The notes under the pieces are model-generated. The model saw only the letters and a program-made list of their open reading frames with translations. It did not search any database and was not told the DNA's origin. 64,000 nucleotides of DNA from Aminobacterium sp. MB27-C1 (GTDB lineage: Bacteria > Synergistota > Synergistia > Synergistales > Aminobacteriaceae). This document shows positions 42,897 through 52,844 of the stretch, piece after piece (within the stretch, counting starts at the first letter, position 1; each line of letters begins with the position of its first letter). The DNA is taken from contig NZ_CP133089.1 in assembly GCF_030908405.1 (NCBI RefSeq), positions 992,001-1,056,000 of the forward strand. The letters are read 5' to 3'. The position numbers and the translations under genes are program-made.

Positions 42897-42918
42897 ATAT
42901 GTAAAGGGAGGAATTTTC

Positions 42919-44160
42919 GTGGAAAATCGAATTGCTGATATACATCTTTCCTCGGAAGGAATGAAAAAAATTACATGGGCGTGGCAATTTATGCCAGTTC
43001 TTCGAAGTTTGTCTGAGGAATATACGTCTAAAGCTCCGTTGAAAGGATTAAAACTTGCTGCATGCCTTCATCTCGAGGCAAAAACGGCTTGTCTTCTCAT
43101 TACACTCCATAAACTTGGAGCTGAAGTTTGGGCAGCAGGAAGCAATCCTCTTTCCACGCAAGATGATATTTGTGCAGCACTGGTTGATAATGGAGTTCAC
43201 GTCTACAGTCATCACGGTATGACAACAGAAGAATACCATGAAAATCTACGTTTTGTTCTAAGCATTGCTCCCGATGTCATTGTTGATGATGGAGCAGATC
43301 TTATTGCTACTTTACATACCGAATTTCCTCAACTGATACCAAATGTACGAGGTGGATCTGAAGAAACCACAACAGGAATTAAGCGTCTCAAAGCTATGGA
43401 AGCAGATGGAACGTTACAATTCCCTATGATTGCTGTAAACGATGCGTATAGTAAATACCTTTTTGATAATCGTTATGGTACCGGACAGTCAGTTATGGAC
43501 GGTCTTATGCGAACGACAAATATGCTTATAGCGGGTAAGAAAGTTGTTGTAGTCGGATACGGATGGTGTGGCCGTGGAGTAGCTATGCGTGCTAAAAGCC
43601 TTGGTGCATCTGTTATCGTTGTAGAAGTAGATCCTCACAGAGCGTTTGAGGCCTTGATGGATGGACATGAAGTAATGAACATGACAGAAGCTGCTTCTGT
43701 CGGCGATATTTTCTTAACACTGACAGGGAATACAAAAGTTATCAGAAAAGAACATTTCGAAAAGATGAAAAGTGGCGTACTCCTTGCTAATGCAGGACAC
43801 TTTGATGTTGAGATATGTAAGAAAGATCTCTCCCAAATGGCTTCATCTGTAGAGTCAACACGGGAAAATATAGAAACATATACGTTGACAGACGGAAGAC
43901 GTCTTCATCTCTTAGGGGAAGGACGCCTTGTTAATTTAGCTTGTGCTGATGGACATCCTATAGAAATTATGGATTTAAGTTTTGCTCTTCAGCTTGAATC
44001 AGCTCTTCACGTTGCTCATAATAAATTGCAATCAGGAGTACACCCGGTTCCTTCCGCAATAGATAGACGAGTAATGGAGGTTAAATTAGAATCTCTTGGT
44101 ATTTCTCTAGAGAAACTTACCGACGAACAAGAGCTTTATATGAAAAGTTGGGAGGAATAA
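42919..44160 (+). CDS. ahcY: Adenosylhomocysteinase (AhcY family)
   Basis: The family splits S-adenosylhomocysteine reversibly into homocysteine and adenosine with bound NAD. The 413-residue product is the short form lacking the roughly 40-residue insert of E. coli-era beta-proteobacterial enzymes. Visible are VWAAGSNPLSTQDD, the NAD loop VVVGYGWCGRGVAMRAK, the catalytic K/D region FPMIAVNDAYSKYLFDN, and NAGHFDVEI. The start is GTG at 42919 after GGGAGG. Because the next gene is a deaminase acting on S-adenosylhomocysteine, the real substrate may be S-inosylhomocysteine. Confidence 0.93.
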   Translation: MENRIADIHLSSEGMKKITWAWQFMPVLRSLSEEYTSKAPLKGLKLAACLHLEAKTACLLITLHKLGAEVWAAGSNPLSTQDDICAALVDNGVHVYSHHGMTTEEYHENLRFVLSIAPDVIVDDGADLIATLHTEFPQLIPNVRGGSEETTTGIKRLKAMEADGTLQFPMIAVNDAYSKYLFDNRYGTGQSVMDGLMRTTNMLIAGKKVVVVGYGWCGRGVAMRAKSLGASVIVVEVDPHRAFEALMDGHEVMNMTEAASVGDIFLTLTGNTKVIRKEHFEKMKSGVLLANAGHFDVEICKKDLSQMASSVESTRENIETYTLTDGRRLHLLGEGRLVNLACADGHPIEIMDLSFALQLESALHVAHNKLQSGVHPVPSAIDRRVMEVKLESLGISLEKLTDEQELYMKSWEE

Positions 44161-44165
44161 ATACG

Positions 44166-45446
44166 ATGCGTTGCCTCTTTCAAAATACATATATTTATGA
44201 CAGTCAGATGGAACGAAGCCGGTTATGTGACGTGCTTGTTGAAGACGGTTTGATAACAAAAATAGAAGCTCCAGAAAGTCTTCCTGAAGAGAATGTCTCA
44301 CTTATTGATTGTGATGGTAAGAAACTTCTTTTGCCGGGTTTCGTTAACAGTCATACCCACGCAGCCATGTCTTTATTAAGAGGACTTGGTGAAGAAACCC
44401 CTCTTATGACATGGTTAAAAGAGCAGATATGGCCTGTGGAAGCTCGTCTGACTCCTGAATATATCTATTGGGGAACTGCTTTGGCACTTTTGGAAATGGC
44501 TTCTTGTGGCGTAACTTGTTTTGCTGATATGTATTTTGAAATGGATAAAGTTGCTGAGGCTTCCCAAGTAATGGGAATGAAGTGTGCACTTTCCAGAGGG
44601 CTTATCGGAGATGACAGGAAAAGAATTAATGAAAATATTAAATTAATTGAAGATTGGCACGGAAAAGACGGGTTCTTTACAGTTCAACTTGGGCCTCATT
44701 CCCCCTATACGGTTCCTATGAACAGTATGAAAGAAATTTGTGAAATTGCTACCGAAAAGGGCGTGCGTGTCCACACCCATTTCCTTGAAACGAAGTGGGA
44801 ACGAGATTATCTTCATGATGAGCTTGGATTAGAACCAATGAAATATTTGGAACAGGCAGGGCTTTTAGATACTCTCGGGACAATTCTTGCCCACGGTGTA
44901 TGGTTCTCTTCTGAAGAGATAAAGCAGTTAAAAGAGAAACCTGTTACAGTAGTTCATAATCCTAATAGCAATTTAAAATTAGGAAGTGGTGTCATGCGCC
45001 TTCTCGATATGATGGAAGCTGGAATATGTGTATCCCTTGGAACAGATGGTGCTGCAAGTAACAATCGACTGGATATTTGGGAGGAAATGAGACATGCCGC
45101 TCTTCTTCATAAAGGGATTCATCATGACCCCACAATAATAAAAGCAAAAGAGATACTTGCTATGGCGACAATTAACGGAGCGCGAAGCCTGGGCTTTGAA
45201 AAAACTGGCCTTATAAAAGAAGGATGGGATGCAGATCTTGTGTTAGTTGATCTTGATAAACCTCATTATTTAGGCTTTGACGTAGAAAATCTTCCCGTAT
45301 ATATTGTGTATGCGGGATCTTCAGCCGATGTTGAAGCCACGATGGTAAAAGGAGAATGGATTTATTTCAACGGTGAATTCCCTCGCGTGGATCGGGGAGA
45401 AATTTTAGAACAGGCAGCGTTGGCGCGCAAAGCCTTGACTTTGTAA
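44166..45446 (+). CDS. mtaD: 5-methylthioadenosine/S-adenosylhomocysteine deaminase
   Basis: The enzyme deaminates methylthioadenosine and S-adenosylhomocysteine to their inosine forms. The 426-residue amidohydrolase has the metal motif NSHTHAAMSLLRG, then GPHSPYTV, HTHFLET and AHGVWF, and the catalytic LGTDGAASNNRLD. The ATG at 44166 is nine bases after GGGAGGAA; an upstream ATG at 44148 lies inside ahcY. It ends the mtnA-ahcY-mtaD group. Confidence 0.92.
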   Translation: MRCLFQNTYIYDSQMERSRLCDVLVEDGLITKIEAPESLPEENVSLIDCDGKKLLLPGFVNSHTHAAMSLLRGLGEETPLMTWLKEQIWPVEARLTPEYIYWGTALALLEMASCGVTCFADMYFEMDKVAEASQVMGMKCALSRGLIGDDRKRINENIKLIEDWHGKDGFFTVQLGPHSPYTVPMNSMKEICEIATEKGVRVHTHFLETKWERDYLHDELGLEPMKYLEQAGLLDTLGTILAHGVWFSSEEIKQLKEKPVTVVHNPNSNLKLGSGVMRLLDMMEAGICVSLGTDGAASNNRLDIWEEMRHAALLHKGIHHDPTIIKAKEILAMATINGARSLGFEKTGLIKEGWDADLVLVDLDKPHYLGFDVENLPVYIVYAGSSADVEATMVKGEWIYFNGEFPRVDRGEILEQAALARKALTL

Positions 45447-45471
45447 TTGCTGCGAAAGAAGGGGTAAACAA

Positions 45472-48117
45472 ATGCAATGGAGAACAGGAAAAGAAATACG
45501 ATCTCTTTTCATTGATTTCTGGGTATCGAAAGGGAGCAAACACTATCCTAGTTTTTCTTTGATTCCTAACGATCCTTCCTTGCTTTTTACTATAGCAGGC
45601 ATGGTTCCTTTTAAACCATATTATTTAGGCATACAGCAGCCCGAGTTTACAAGAGCTGTAACGTCACAAAAATGTGTACGAACTAATGATATAGAAAATG
45701 TTGGCCGAACAGCACGTCATCATACCTTCTTCGAAATGCTGGGCAATTTTAGCTGGGGAGATTATTTTAAGAAGGAGGCCATAACATGGGGTTGGGAGTT
45801 TTTAACAGAAGTTATTGGTCTTGAACCTGATCGCTTATACGCTACGATTTATAAAGATGACGAAGAAGCTTATTCTGTATGGAAAAATCAAGTAGGACTT
45901 TCTGACGATAAAATCTATCGTTTCGATAAAGATGAAAACTTCTGGTTTATGGGAAATATGGGACCTTGTGGCCCTTGTTCAGAAATTATATACGATCAGG
46001 GACCAGATTTTTCCTGTGGAAAACCTACGTGTGGAGTTGGCTGTAATTGCGATCGTTATTTGGAAATATGGAATTTAGTTTTTACTCAATTCGACCTTCA
46101 GGAAGATGGATCGCTTATCCCCTTGCCGAAGAAAAATATAGACACAGGCATGGGATTAGAACGCTTAACATCCATTGCACAGCGAGTTCGCACTGATTTT
46201 GAAACGGATCTTTTCAGGCCACTTATAGATCATGTTTGTCAGATGGCTGGAATATCGTACGGCTCTTCTGCAGCAAATACTTTAGCGGTTCGTGTCATTG
46301 CTGACCATATTCGTTCAGTGGCGTTTATGATCGCTGACGGCATCTTACCTGCAAACGACGGTCGAGGATATGTCTTGCGTCGTCTTATCAGGCGAGCTGC
46401 TCGTTATGGAAAACTTCTAGGGTTTGACCAGCCATTCCTTTTGGAACTTTTCCCTGATGTTCTTGAACTTATGGCAGATCCTTATAGAGAATTGATCGAT
46501 AACAGACCAATGATTGAGCAAATTGTAAGTATGGAAGAAAAACGTTTTGGTAAAACTCTTCAGCAGGGAACAGAATTAATCGATCAGGAAATAGCAACTT
46601 TGAAAAAACGTCAGGAAAAAACAGTTTCTGGCGCAGTAGCCTTCGAATTATATGATACTTTTGGCTTTCCACTTGAGCTAACAACTGAAATCTGCGCAGA
46701 AAACGATATAGAGGTTGACGAGGCTGGCTTTAAAGTTGAAATGGAAAAACAAAGAGAACGCGCACGGGCGTCCAGTAAACAGTTGAGTAGTGAGATGAAA
46801 GGTGATGTCTATTCTGATATTGCTTCAGAAGTAGGGAAAACCTCTTTCGAAGGATATGCATTGCCGGAACTGGATACTGAAATAGTTGCACTTATACAAG
46901 AAGGCGAGCGTATAGACTCTTTGTCTGCTGGTGAAAAAGGTGAAATCGTACTCAATAAAACCCCTTTCTATGCTGAACGTGGCGGACAAATTGGGGATCA
47001 TGGTTTTCTCATGGCTCCAGGAGTAAAGGTTCACGTATGCGATACAAAAGCCCAAACCGCAGATTTGATTGTACATGTTGTAACCGTTCTTGAAGGCACT
47101 GTATCAAAAGGACTTTCTGTTCATGCTTCCGTTGATGTGGACAAGAGGAATGCCATACGAAGGAACCATACAGCAACTCATTTGCTTCATGAAGCCTTAG
47201 GTAGAGTTCTTGGAAATCATGTTCGCCAAGCTGGGTCTCTTGTAAATGAGAAACTGCTTCGATTTGATTTCACTCATTTTGAGCCCCTTACACGAGAGCA
47301 AATACATAGCGTTGAAGAAATTGTTAATACACAGATTCTTGAGAATATCCCTCTCGAAATAATCGAAAGTGACCTTGAACAGGCGCGAGCAATGGGGGCA
47401 AAGGCTCTTTTTGATGAAAAGTATGGTGATATAGTTCGCGTTGTGCGTATAGAAGATTTTTCTACTGAGCTATGCGGCGGACTCCATGTCGATGCAACAG
47501 GAGATATCGGAGCTTTTAAAATTATCAAAGAAGAAGGCATCGGCTCTGGAACTCGAAGGATTACAGCTCTGACGGGAATGAATGCATATGAATCATATCA
47601 ACGTTCATTTAAAATAGTGGAAGAGCTATCAAATCTTTTAGCTACAGATTCCGAAGAACTCATTTCTCATGTAGAAGATATGCAAGCTGAGATACGGCAG
47701 CTATCTAGAAAAATAGAAGAGCTTAAATTAAATAATTTAGCGGCTAATCTCGATGAATCTGTTACAAAAGAAGAATTGCCTGACGGGTTTGCACTTTTCT
47801 TGGGCCAATTCAAGGGCGTAAATGCAGATATGCTAAGAGAACTTGGTGATCGCATAAAAGCTAAAAATGAAAAGGCAGTCATTATATTGGCTAGTCAAAC
47901 TTCCGAGAGTAACGTCTTACTCATTGCTATGGCCAGTGATGACGCTGTTAAAGCAGGTATCCATGCAGGGAAAATAGTACGTGAAGCTGCCTCTGTTTTA
48001 GGCGGCGGCGGCGGCGGAAAACCTTCCATGGCTCAAGCCGGCGGAAAGAATCCTGAAAAAATGGAGGATGCATTTACCTCTGTTCGTAAAATTGTTAAGC
48101 AACAATTAGGGGAGTGA
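45472..48117 (+). CDS. alaS: Alanyl-tRNA synthetase
   Basis: AlaRS charges tRNA-Ala and edits mischarged Ser and Gly. The 881-residue product has the aminoacylation core (FTIAGMVPFKPYYLG, GRTARHHTFFEMLGNFSWGDYF), the editing domain with HTATHLLHEAL and CGGLHVDATGD zinc ligands, and a C-terminal domain with a GGGGGGKP loop encoded by a short GGC run near 48001. No T-box leader is visible in the short gap before it. Confidence 0.97.
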   Translation: MQWRTGKEIRSLFIDFWVSKGSKHYPSFSLIPNDPSLLFTIAGMVPFKPYYLGIQQPEFTRAVTSQKCVRTNDIENVGRTARHHTFFEMLGNFSWGDYFKKEAITWGWEFLTEVIGLEPDRLYATIYKDDEEAYSVWKNQVGLSDDKIYRFDKDENFWFMGNMGPCGPCSEIIYDQGPDFSCGKPTCGVGCNCDRYLEIWNLVFTQFDLQEDGSLIPLPKKNIDTGMGLERLTSIAQRVRTDFETDLFRPLIDHVCQMAGISYGSSAANTLAVRVIADHIRSVAFMIADGILPANDGRGYVLRRLIRRAARYGKLLGFDQPFLLELFPDVLELMADPYRELIDNRPMIEQIVSMEEKRFGKTLQQGTELIDQEIATLKKRQEKTVSGAVAFELYDTFGFPLELTTEICAENDIEVDEAGFKVEMEKQRERARASSKQLSSEMKGDVYSDIASEVGKTSFEGYALPELDTEIVALIQEGERIDSLSAGEKGEIVLNKTPFYAERGGQIGDHGFLMAPGVKVHVCDTKAQTADLIVHVVTVLEGTVSKGLSVHASVDVDKRNAIRRNHTATHLLHEALGRVLGNHVRQAGSLVNEKLLRFDFTHFEPLTREQIHSVEEIVNTQILENIPLEIIESDLEQARAMGAKALFDEKYGDIVRVVRIEDFSTELCGGLHVDATGDIGAFKIIKEEGIGSGTRRITALTGMNAYESYQRSFKIVEELSNLLATDSEELISHVEDMQAEIRQLSRKIEELKLNNLAANLDESVTKEELPDGFALFLGQFKGVNADMLRELGDRIKAKNEKAVIILASQTSESNVLLIAMASDDAVKAGIHAGKIVREAASVLGGGGGGKPSMAQAGGKNPEKMEDAFTSVRKIVKQQLGE

Positions 48118-48118
48118 C

Positions 48119-48535
48119 ATGTCTCGGATTCTTGCTCTTGATATTGGTTCAAAAAGGATAGGAGTAGCTGTTTCCGATCCCTTGGGATGTTTTGCCCAGG
48201 GGATCGGTTTCATCCCAATGAATAAAAGTTGGTTTAATAAACTTGATGAGTATGTAGCCTCTTTAAACATTACAATGTTGTTAGTAGGCTACCCCTTACG
48301 TACGAACGGATCGCCGGGACCTGAAGCCGAAAAAATAAAAGGTATAGCTCAAGAATTAAAAGAAAGGTATCCTCATCTTTCACTTGAATTATGGGATGAG
48401 CGATTTACAACAGCTATAGCTCAGCAAGTGCTTTTAGAAGGAAATGTATCAAGAAAAAAGAGAAAGAATAAGGTAGATCAGTTAGCAGCGGCACTTATTC
48501 TTCAAAATTATTTAGATCATACGAGAGGTGTTTAG
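48119..48535 (+). CDS. ruvX: RuvX/YqgF family putative Holliday junction resolvase
   Basis: The 138-residue RNase H-fold protein has ILALDIGSKRIGVAVSDPLG at the start, VGYPLRTNG in the middle, and LWDERFTTAIA with the final KNKVDQLAAALILQNYL, carrying the conserved acidic residues. Members act in 16S rRNA end processing or as resolvases. It starts two bases after alaS, a common order in bacteria. Confidence 0.93.
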   Translation: MSRILALDIGSKRIGVAVSDPLGCFAQGIGFIPMNKSWFNKLDEYVASLNITMLLVGYPLRTNGSPGPEAEKIKGIAQELKERYPHLSLELWDERFTTAIAQQVLLEGNVSRKKRKNKVDQLAAALILQNYLDHTRGV

Positions 48536-48538
48536 TTT

Positions 48539-51115
48539 TTGAAGCTTCCTTCCAATGTGAAAATGACACCCATGCTCTCTCAATATGTAAAATGGAAAGA
48601 GAAGTACCCTGATTGTTTGCTTTTCTTTCGTATGGGTGATTTCTATGAAATGTTTTTTGAAGATGCACAACAGGCGTCAGAGATTCTAGATATAGCGCTT
48701 ACGAGCAGAGACCCGTCTAAAAGTATCCCTATGGCGGGAGTCCCATTTCATGCCGTTAATAATTATCTTGGCAAACTTGTAAAGGCTGGGCATAAAGTTG
48801 CTATATGCGAACAGGTGAGTGAGCCCGATGGGAAAACACTAGTTGATCGTAGGGTTATACGTATAGTCACCCCTGGAACCTATGTTCCTGAGGATTCTGG
48901 AGAGGAAGGGAGATTAGCTGCTCTAAAACCTCTGGATGATGAATCCATTGCGCTGGCGTTGCTTTCGGTTGATACTGGTCATTTAGAAGCTGGCGTGTTG
49001 AATAAGGATGAAGCTCTTGCCCTTTTAACTGGATTTAACCCAGGAGAAGTTCTAATCCCTGATACCTTTAAAAGGGAAAATCTTCCTGTTGAGCTACTTG
49101 ATTTTTTTATTCTTCAAAGAACGAAGGAACAGTTTGAACCTCAATCTGCAACGGAATGGTTGACGAGAGTTTTTAACGTTCCTGTTATGACTGTCTTCGG
49201 TTTAGAAGATAACACGTCAGAAATCGGAGTGGCTGCAGCCGTTCTTCACTATCTTGAAGAAACTCAATTTGGTGCAATTCAACACATTACGCGAATTTAT
49301 CCCTTGCGAGAAAAGTCTTTTTTACACTTAGATATGGCATCACAGTACAATCTTGAACTTATTCATGGAGATGGGCCTACTCTTTATTCAGTTTTGAATA
49401 AGTGTAAAAACCCTATGGGAAGACGTCTGTTAAAAGAATGGATACTCCGTCCATTGCTCCAGGTAGAGGAAATATCGAAAAGACAAAATGCCGTAGAATA
49501 TCTTATCAACGACCCAGTTATACGACAAAAATTACAGAATTTGCTCGCACAATGCAAAGATATAGAGAGAGCATCTTCACGATTAAGTCTGGGAACGGGC
49601 AACCCCAGGGATTTAGCTGCAATACGCGATACTTTATTATTGCTTCCCGACTTACTTGTGTATTGTAAAGATAATCCTCTTTTCCAGTTTGTCTCGCAGG
49701 AAGAGACTTTAGACTCTTTTGCAAGACTCTTGGCGTCGGCTCTTTGCGATGAGGTTCCTCGAAATCTTCATAGTGGTGATGTTATTCGTTCTGGATATAG
49801 TCAAGAACTCGATTCTTGGAGAGATTTGCGAGAACATGGCGATCAATGGTTAGATCAGTATCTTGAGAAAGAAAAAGAAAAAACCGGCATTTCTAAGCTT
49901 AAAGTGGGAAGTAATAAAGTTTTTGGTTACTATTTAGAGATAAGCAAGGGGAATTTGGATAAAGTTCCTGAAAATTATATTCGCAAACAGACATTGGTTT
50001 CAGCAGAACGCTTTATAACGCCAGAGCTTAAGGAATTTGAGGAAAAAATGTCAGTTTCTGAACAGGAGATTACAAAATTAGAATCGAAATATTATGCAGA
50101 TCTCGTTAGCAAAACATTAGAAAATATTCGTGGGATTCAAGACGCCGCAATCATGTTGAGTTGTATTGACGTCATTGCTGGATTAGCCCAGGTCGCGTGG
50201 GAAAGAGGCTATATTCGACCACAGTTAAATGATGGACTAAGTCTTTTTATCGAAGGTGGACGTCATCCTGTTATAGAAGCTACCTTTTTGGACCAACCTT
50301 TTGTCCCTAATGATATTACGCTTGATAACGACGATAAAAGAATAGCACTGATAACTGGTCCTAACATGGCCGGAAAATCTACCTACCTTCGGATGGCAGC
50401 ATTACTTGTTATTATGGCGCAAATGGGTTCTTTTATTCCTGCATCTCAGGCCTCAATGGGAATTATGGACCGTGTTTTCACTCGTATTGGAGCAAGAGAC
50501 GAGCTTGCACGTGGTAATAGCACTTTTATGGTAGAAATGATAGAAACAGCTAACATTCTGCATAATGTTACAGATAGAAGTATTGTTATACTTGACGAGG
50601 TTGGACGCGGAACATCGACCTATGATGGCATGAGCATTGCATGGGCAGTACTAGAATATCTGGATAGTGGTTGCGGAACAAAACCAAAGGTACTTTTCGC
50701 AACGCATTACCATGAACTTGTGGCATTAGAAGAGCACCTTACAAGTCTTAAAAATTTAAGTATGGCTGTACATGAAGGAACTGATGGCATAGCTTTTTTA
50801 CATAAAGTGGTAGATGGTCCTGCGGATCGTTCGTATGGAATAGAAGTGGCACGTTTGGCAGGAATTCCTCCGGTGGTTCTAAAAAGAGCTTTTCAATTGC
50901 TTGAAACCTTTGAGCGAACAGAGGGAATAGAACCAGCACGAGTTGCTTCGCAAACAACTCAACAAATTCAGCTTTTCCCTGTCTCCAGCCAAGCTATAAT
51001 AGAAGAATTGGCGTCTCTTGAGCCTAATAAAATAACGCCTTTTAGAGCATTGGAGCTTTTGTATAAAGTATCAGAAAAATGTAGAGAGGAGCTTCAGAAT
51101 AATGGCAATTCATAA
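48539..51115 (+). CDS. mutS: DNA mismatch repair protein MutS
   Basis: MutS recognises mismatches. The 858-residue product has the mismatch-reading Phe-x-Glu motif in MGDFYEMF, a clamp and lever region, and the ATPase with GPNMAGKSTYLR, DEVGRGTSTYDG and ATHYHEL. The start is TTG at 48539, eight bases after GAGAGGTG. It overlaps mutL by 14 bases. Confidence 0.97.
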   Translation: MKLPSNVKMTPMLSQYVKWKEKYPDCLLFFRMGDFYEMFFEDAQQASEILDIALTSRDPSKSIPMAGVPFHAVNNYLGKLVKAGHKVAICEQVSEPDGKTLVDRRVIRIVTPGTYVPEDSGEEGRLAALKPLDDESIALALLSVDTGHLEAGVLNKDEALALLTGFNPGEVLIPDTFKRENLPVELLDFFILQRTKEQFEPQSATEWLTRVFNVPVMTVFGLEDNTSEIGVAAAVLHYLEETQFGAIQHITRIYPLREKSFLHLDMASQYNLELIHGDGPTLYSVLNKCKNPMGRRLLKEWILRPLLQVEEISKRQNAVEYLINDPVIRQKLQNLLAQCKDIERASSRLSLGTGNPRDLAAIRDTLLLLPDLLVYCKDNPLFQFVSQEETLDSFARLLASALCDEVPRNLHSGDVIRSGYSQELDSWRDLREHGDQWLDQYLEKEKEKTGISKLKVGSNKVFGYYLEISKGNLDKVPENYIRKQTLVSAERFITPELKEFEEKMSVSEQEITKLESKYYADLVSKTLENIRGIQDAAIMLSCIDVIAGLAQVAWERGYIRPQLNDGLSLFIEGGRHPVIEATFLDQPFVPNDITLDNDDKRIALITGPNMAGKSTYLRMAALLVIMAQMGSFIPASQASMGIMDRVFTRIGARDELARGNSTFMVEMIETANILHNVTDRSIVILDEVGRGTSTYDGMSIAWAVLEYLDSGCGTKPKVLFATHYHELVALEEHLTSLKNLSMAVHEGTDGIAFLHKVVDGPADRSYGIEVARLAGIPPVVLKRAFQLLETFERTEGIEPARVASQTTQQIQLFPVSSQAIIEELASLEPNKITPFRALELLYKVSEKCREELQNNGNS

Positions 51116-52844
51116 ACTTCCCCAAGAAGTGGCGCTTAAAATTGCAGCAGGAGAAGTTGTAGAACGACCTGTTTCTGTAGTTAAAGAAGCTCTTGAAAAT
51201 TCATTAGACGCAAACTCGAAGCGAGTGCAAGTAACATTAAAAGATGGGGGCAAAACTTCTATTGTCATAGAAGATAATGGTTCAGGTATTGTTTGGGATG
51301 AAATGCCTCTTGTTGTTACTCGTTATGCTACTAGTAAAATCAGCACCATTGAAGATTTAAATAAAATTAAGACTTTAGGATATCGTGGAGAAGCGATTGC
51401 AAGCATTGCAGCTGTGAGTAGAGTTGACCTTAGAAGTAAAATCTCTGGGGCTACAGAAGGAGGATTGCTGAAAGCGGAGGCTGGAGAGATTACCTGCCAC
51501 GAAAAAATCCCTTGGAAGGAAGGCACACGTTTGCAGGTTGACGACCTTTTTTTCAATTTTCCAGCTCGTAAAAAATTTTTGAGAAGCAATCTTTCTGAGC
51601 TTAGGAAAATTTCATCTGTTGTTAGAGATTATGCAGTTGCTTATCCTGAAGTAGCTTTTTCACTTTATCATAATGGAAATAAAAATTTTGAAACAGATGG
51701 ACGAGGAGAGCGTCATTATATTCTCTCTTTGCTTTGGGGTGTTTCTCCAGAAATTCGCTCAACTGTTGTTTCGTGCGGTTCCATAGAATTAGAATGTTGG
51801 TGGCAACCTACTCCAGGGCGTCAAAAAAATTCTATTACCTCTTTTGTTAATGGACGAAATGTCTCGGACCCTCTCATTCGTGGAGCTGCATCAGCTGCAT
51901 GTAAAGATCTGTCTGGAAACTGGATGTTTTTCTTTAGCCTTTCGCCAGAGCTTGTAGATGTCAATATACATCCGGCTAAAGCAGAAATTCGATTTAGGTA
52001 TCCTTCGGAAGTTTTTGAAGTTGTAAAAGTTGCAAGCTTGGATCTACAAAACAGACCTACAAAACTCACATTGCCGTCTTTTCCCGTATCATCTCATTTA
52101 CAACAACAGTATGAAACGATAAAAGAACGAGAAGCTGAAAACCTTTTTTCGAGAGTTTCTTCGCCACTAATACAAGAAGAAACGTCACTTCATGATGACG
52201 TAGAAGAAATGAAAAACATTCTTGAAGAAAAAAGTAATTTTATTCAAAATGAAGATAGTAATGAAAATGAAACGTCTTACTTTTTTATAGCACAAATGCG
52301 TTCAGGATATCTTCTTTTCGAAAAAGAGGGGAATCTCATTCTAGTAGATCCCCACGCTGCCCATGAGCGTATTAATTATGAAAAAATTTTATCTCGGATT
52401 AAAGTCGGGGATGTTGCTTCTCAAAAAATGACAACACCTCTTGCTATTCCTCCAACATTGGCTACTGAAGTAGAAGAATATAAGGATGCCTTAATTAGCG
52501 CAGGCTTTATTTTTGAAGAAGAAGAGGGTCAGCTTTATCTTTCGGCATTTCCAGCCCTTCCGATTCAAGAGAGAGAAGGACCTTTATTCCTTGTTAGAAC
52601 AACAATCCTGACGTGGAAAAGCACGGGGTCTCGAGATATTGATGACGTCTTGTGGCGAAAATGGGCTACTATAGCTTGTAAACAATCCATAAAACTTACA
52701 ACGCATTGCGACGCATCTGAAGCGCTTCATTTGTTATCTGCATTGCACTATTGTGAGAATCCATCAGTGTGTCCCCATGGCCGACCAACCACACTAATTC
52801 TTGATAACCATCAGATTGAACAATATTTCGGGAGGGAGAAATAA
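51102..52844 (+). CDS. mutL: DNA mismatch repair protein MutL, endonuclease type
   Basis: MutL couples mismatch recognition to strand cutting. The 580-residue product has the GHKL ATPase motifs KIAAGEVVERPVSVVKEALEN, DNGSGI and TLGYRGEAIASI. A variable acidic linker (about 335-395) follows. The C-terminal domain holds DPHAAHERINYE, the metal-binding endonuclease motif, and CPHGRP near the end. This type nicks DNA itself and does not need MutH, which is not seen here. The gene overlaps mutS and touches miaA. Confidence 0.96.
   Translation: MAIHKLPQEVALKIAAGEVVERPVSVVKEALENSLDANSKRVQVTLKDGGKTSIVIEDNGSGIVWDEMPLVVTRYATSKISTIEDLNKIKTLGYRGEAIASIAAVSRVDLRSKISGATEGGLLKAEAGEITCHEKIPWKEGTRLQVDDLFFNFPARKKFLRSNLSELRKISSVVRDYAVAYPEVAFSLYHNGNKNFETDGRGERHYILSLLWGVSPEIRSTVVSCGSIELECWWQPTPGRQKNSITSFVNGRNVSDPLIRGAASAACKDLSGNWMFFFSLSPELVDVNIHPAKAEIRFRYPSEVFEVVKVASLDLQNRPTKLTLPSFPVSSHLQQQYETIKEREAENLFSRVSSPLIQEETSLHDDVEEMKNILEEKSNFIQNEDSNENETSYFFIAQMRSGYLLFEKEGNLILVDPHAAHERINYEKILSRIKVGDVASQKMTTPLAIPPTLATEVEEYKDALISAGFIFEEEEGQLYLSAFPALPIQEREGPLFLVRTTILTWKSTGSRDIDDVLWRKWATIACKQSIKLTTHCDASEALHLLSALHYCENPSVCPHGRPTTLILDNHQIEQYFGREK

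Noticed and set aside
45447-45471. T-box leader before alaS
   Set aside because: Only 25 bases separate mtaD and alaS, and no specifier or antiterminator structure can fit.
48001-48018. GGC microsatellite in alaS as a phase-variation site
   Set aside because: It encodes the glycine loop found at the C-terminus of most AlaRS proteins; a slip would disable an essential gene.
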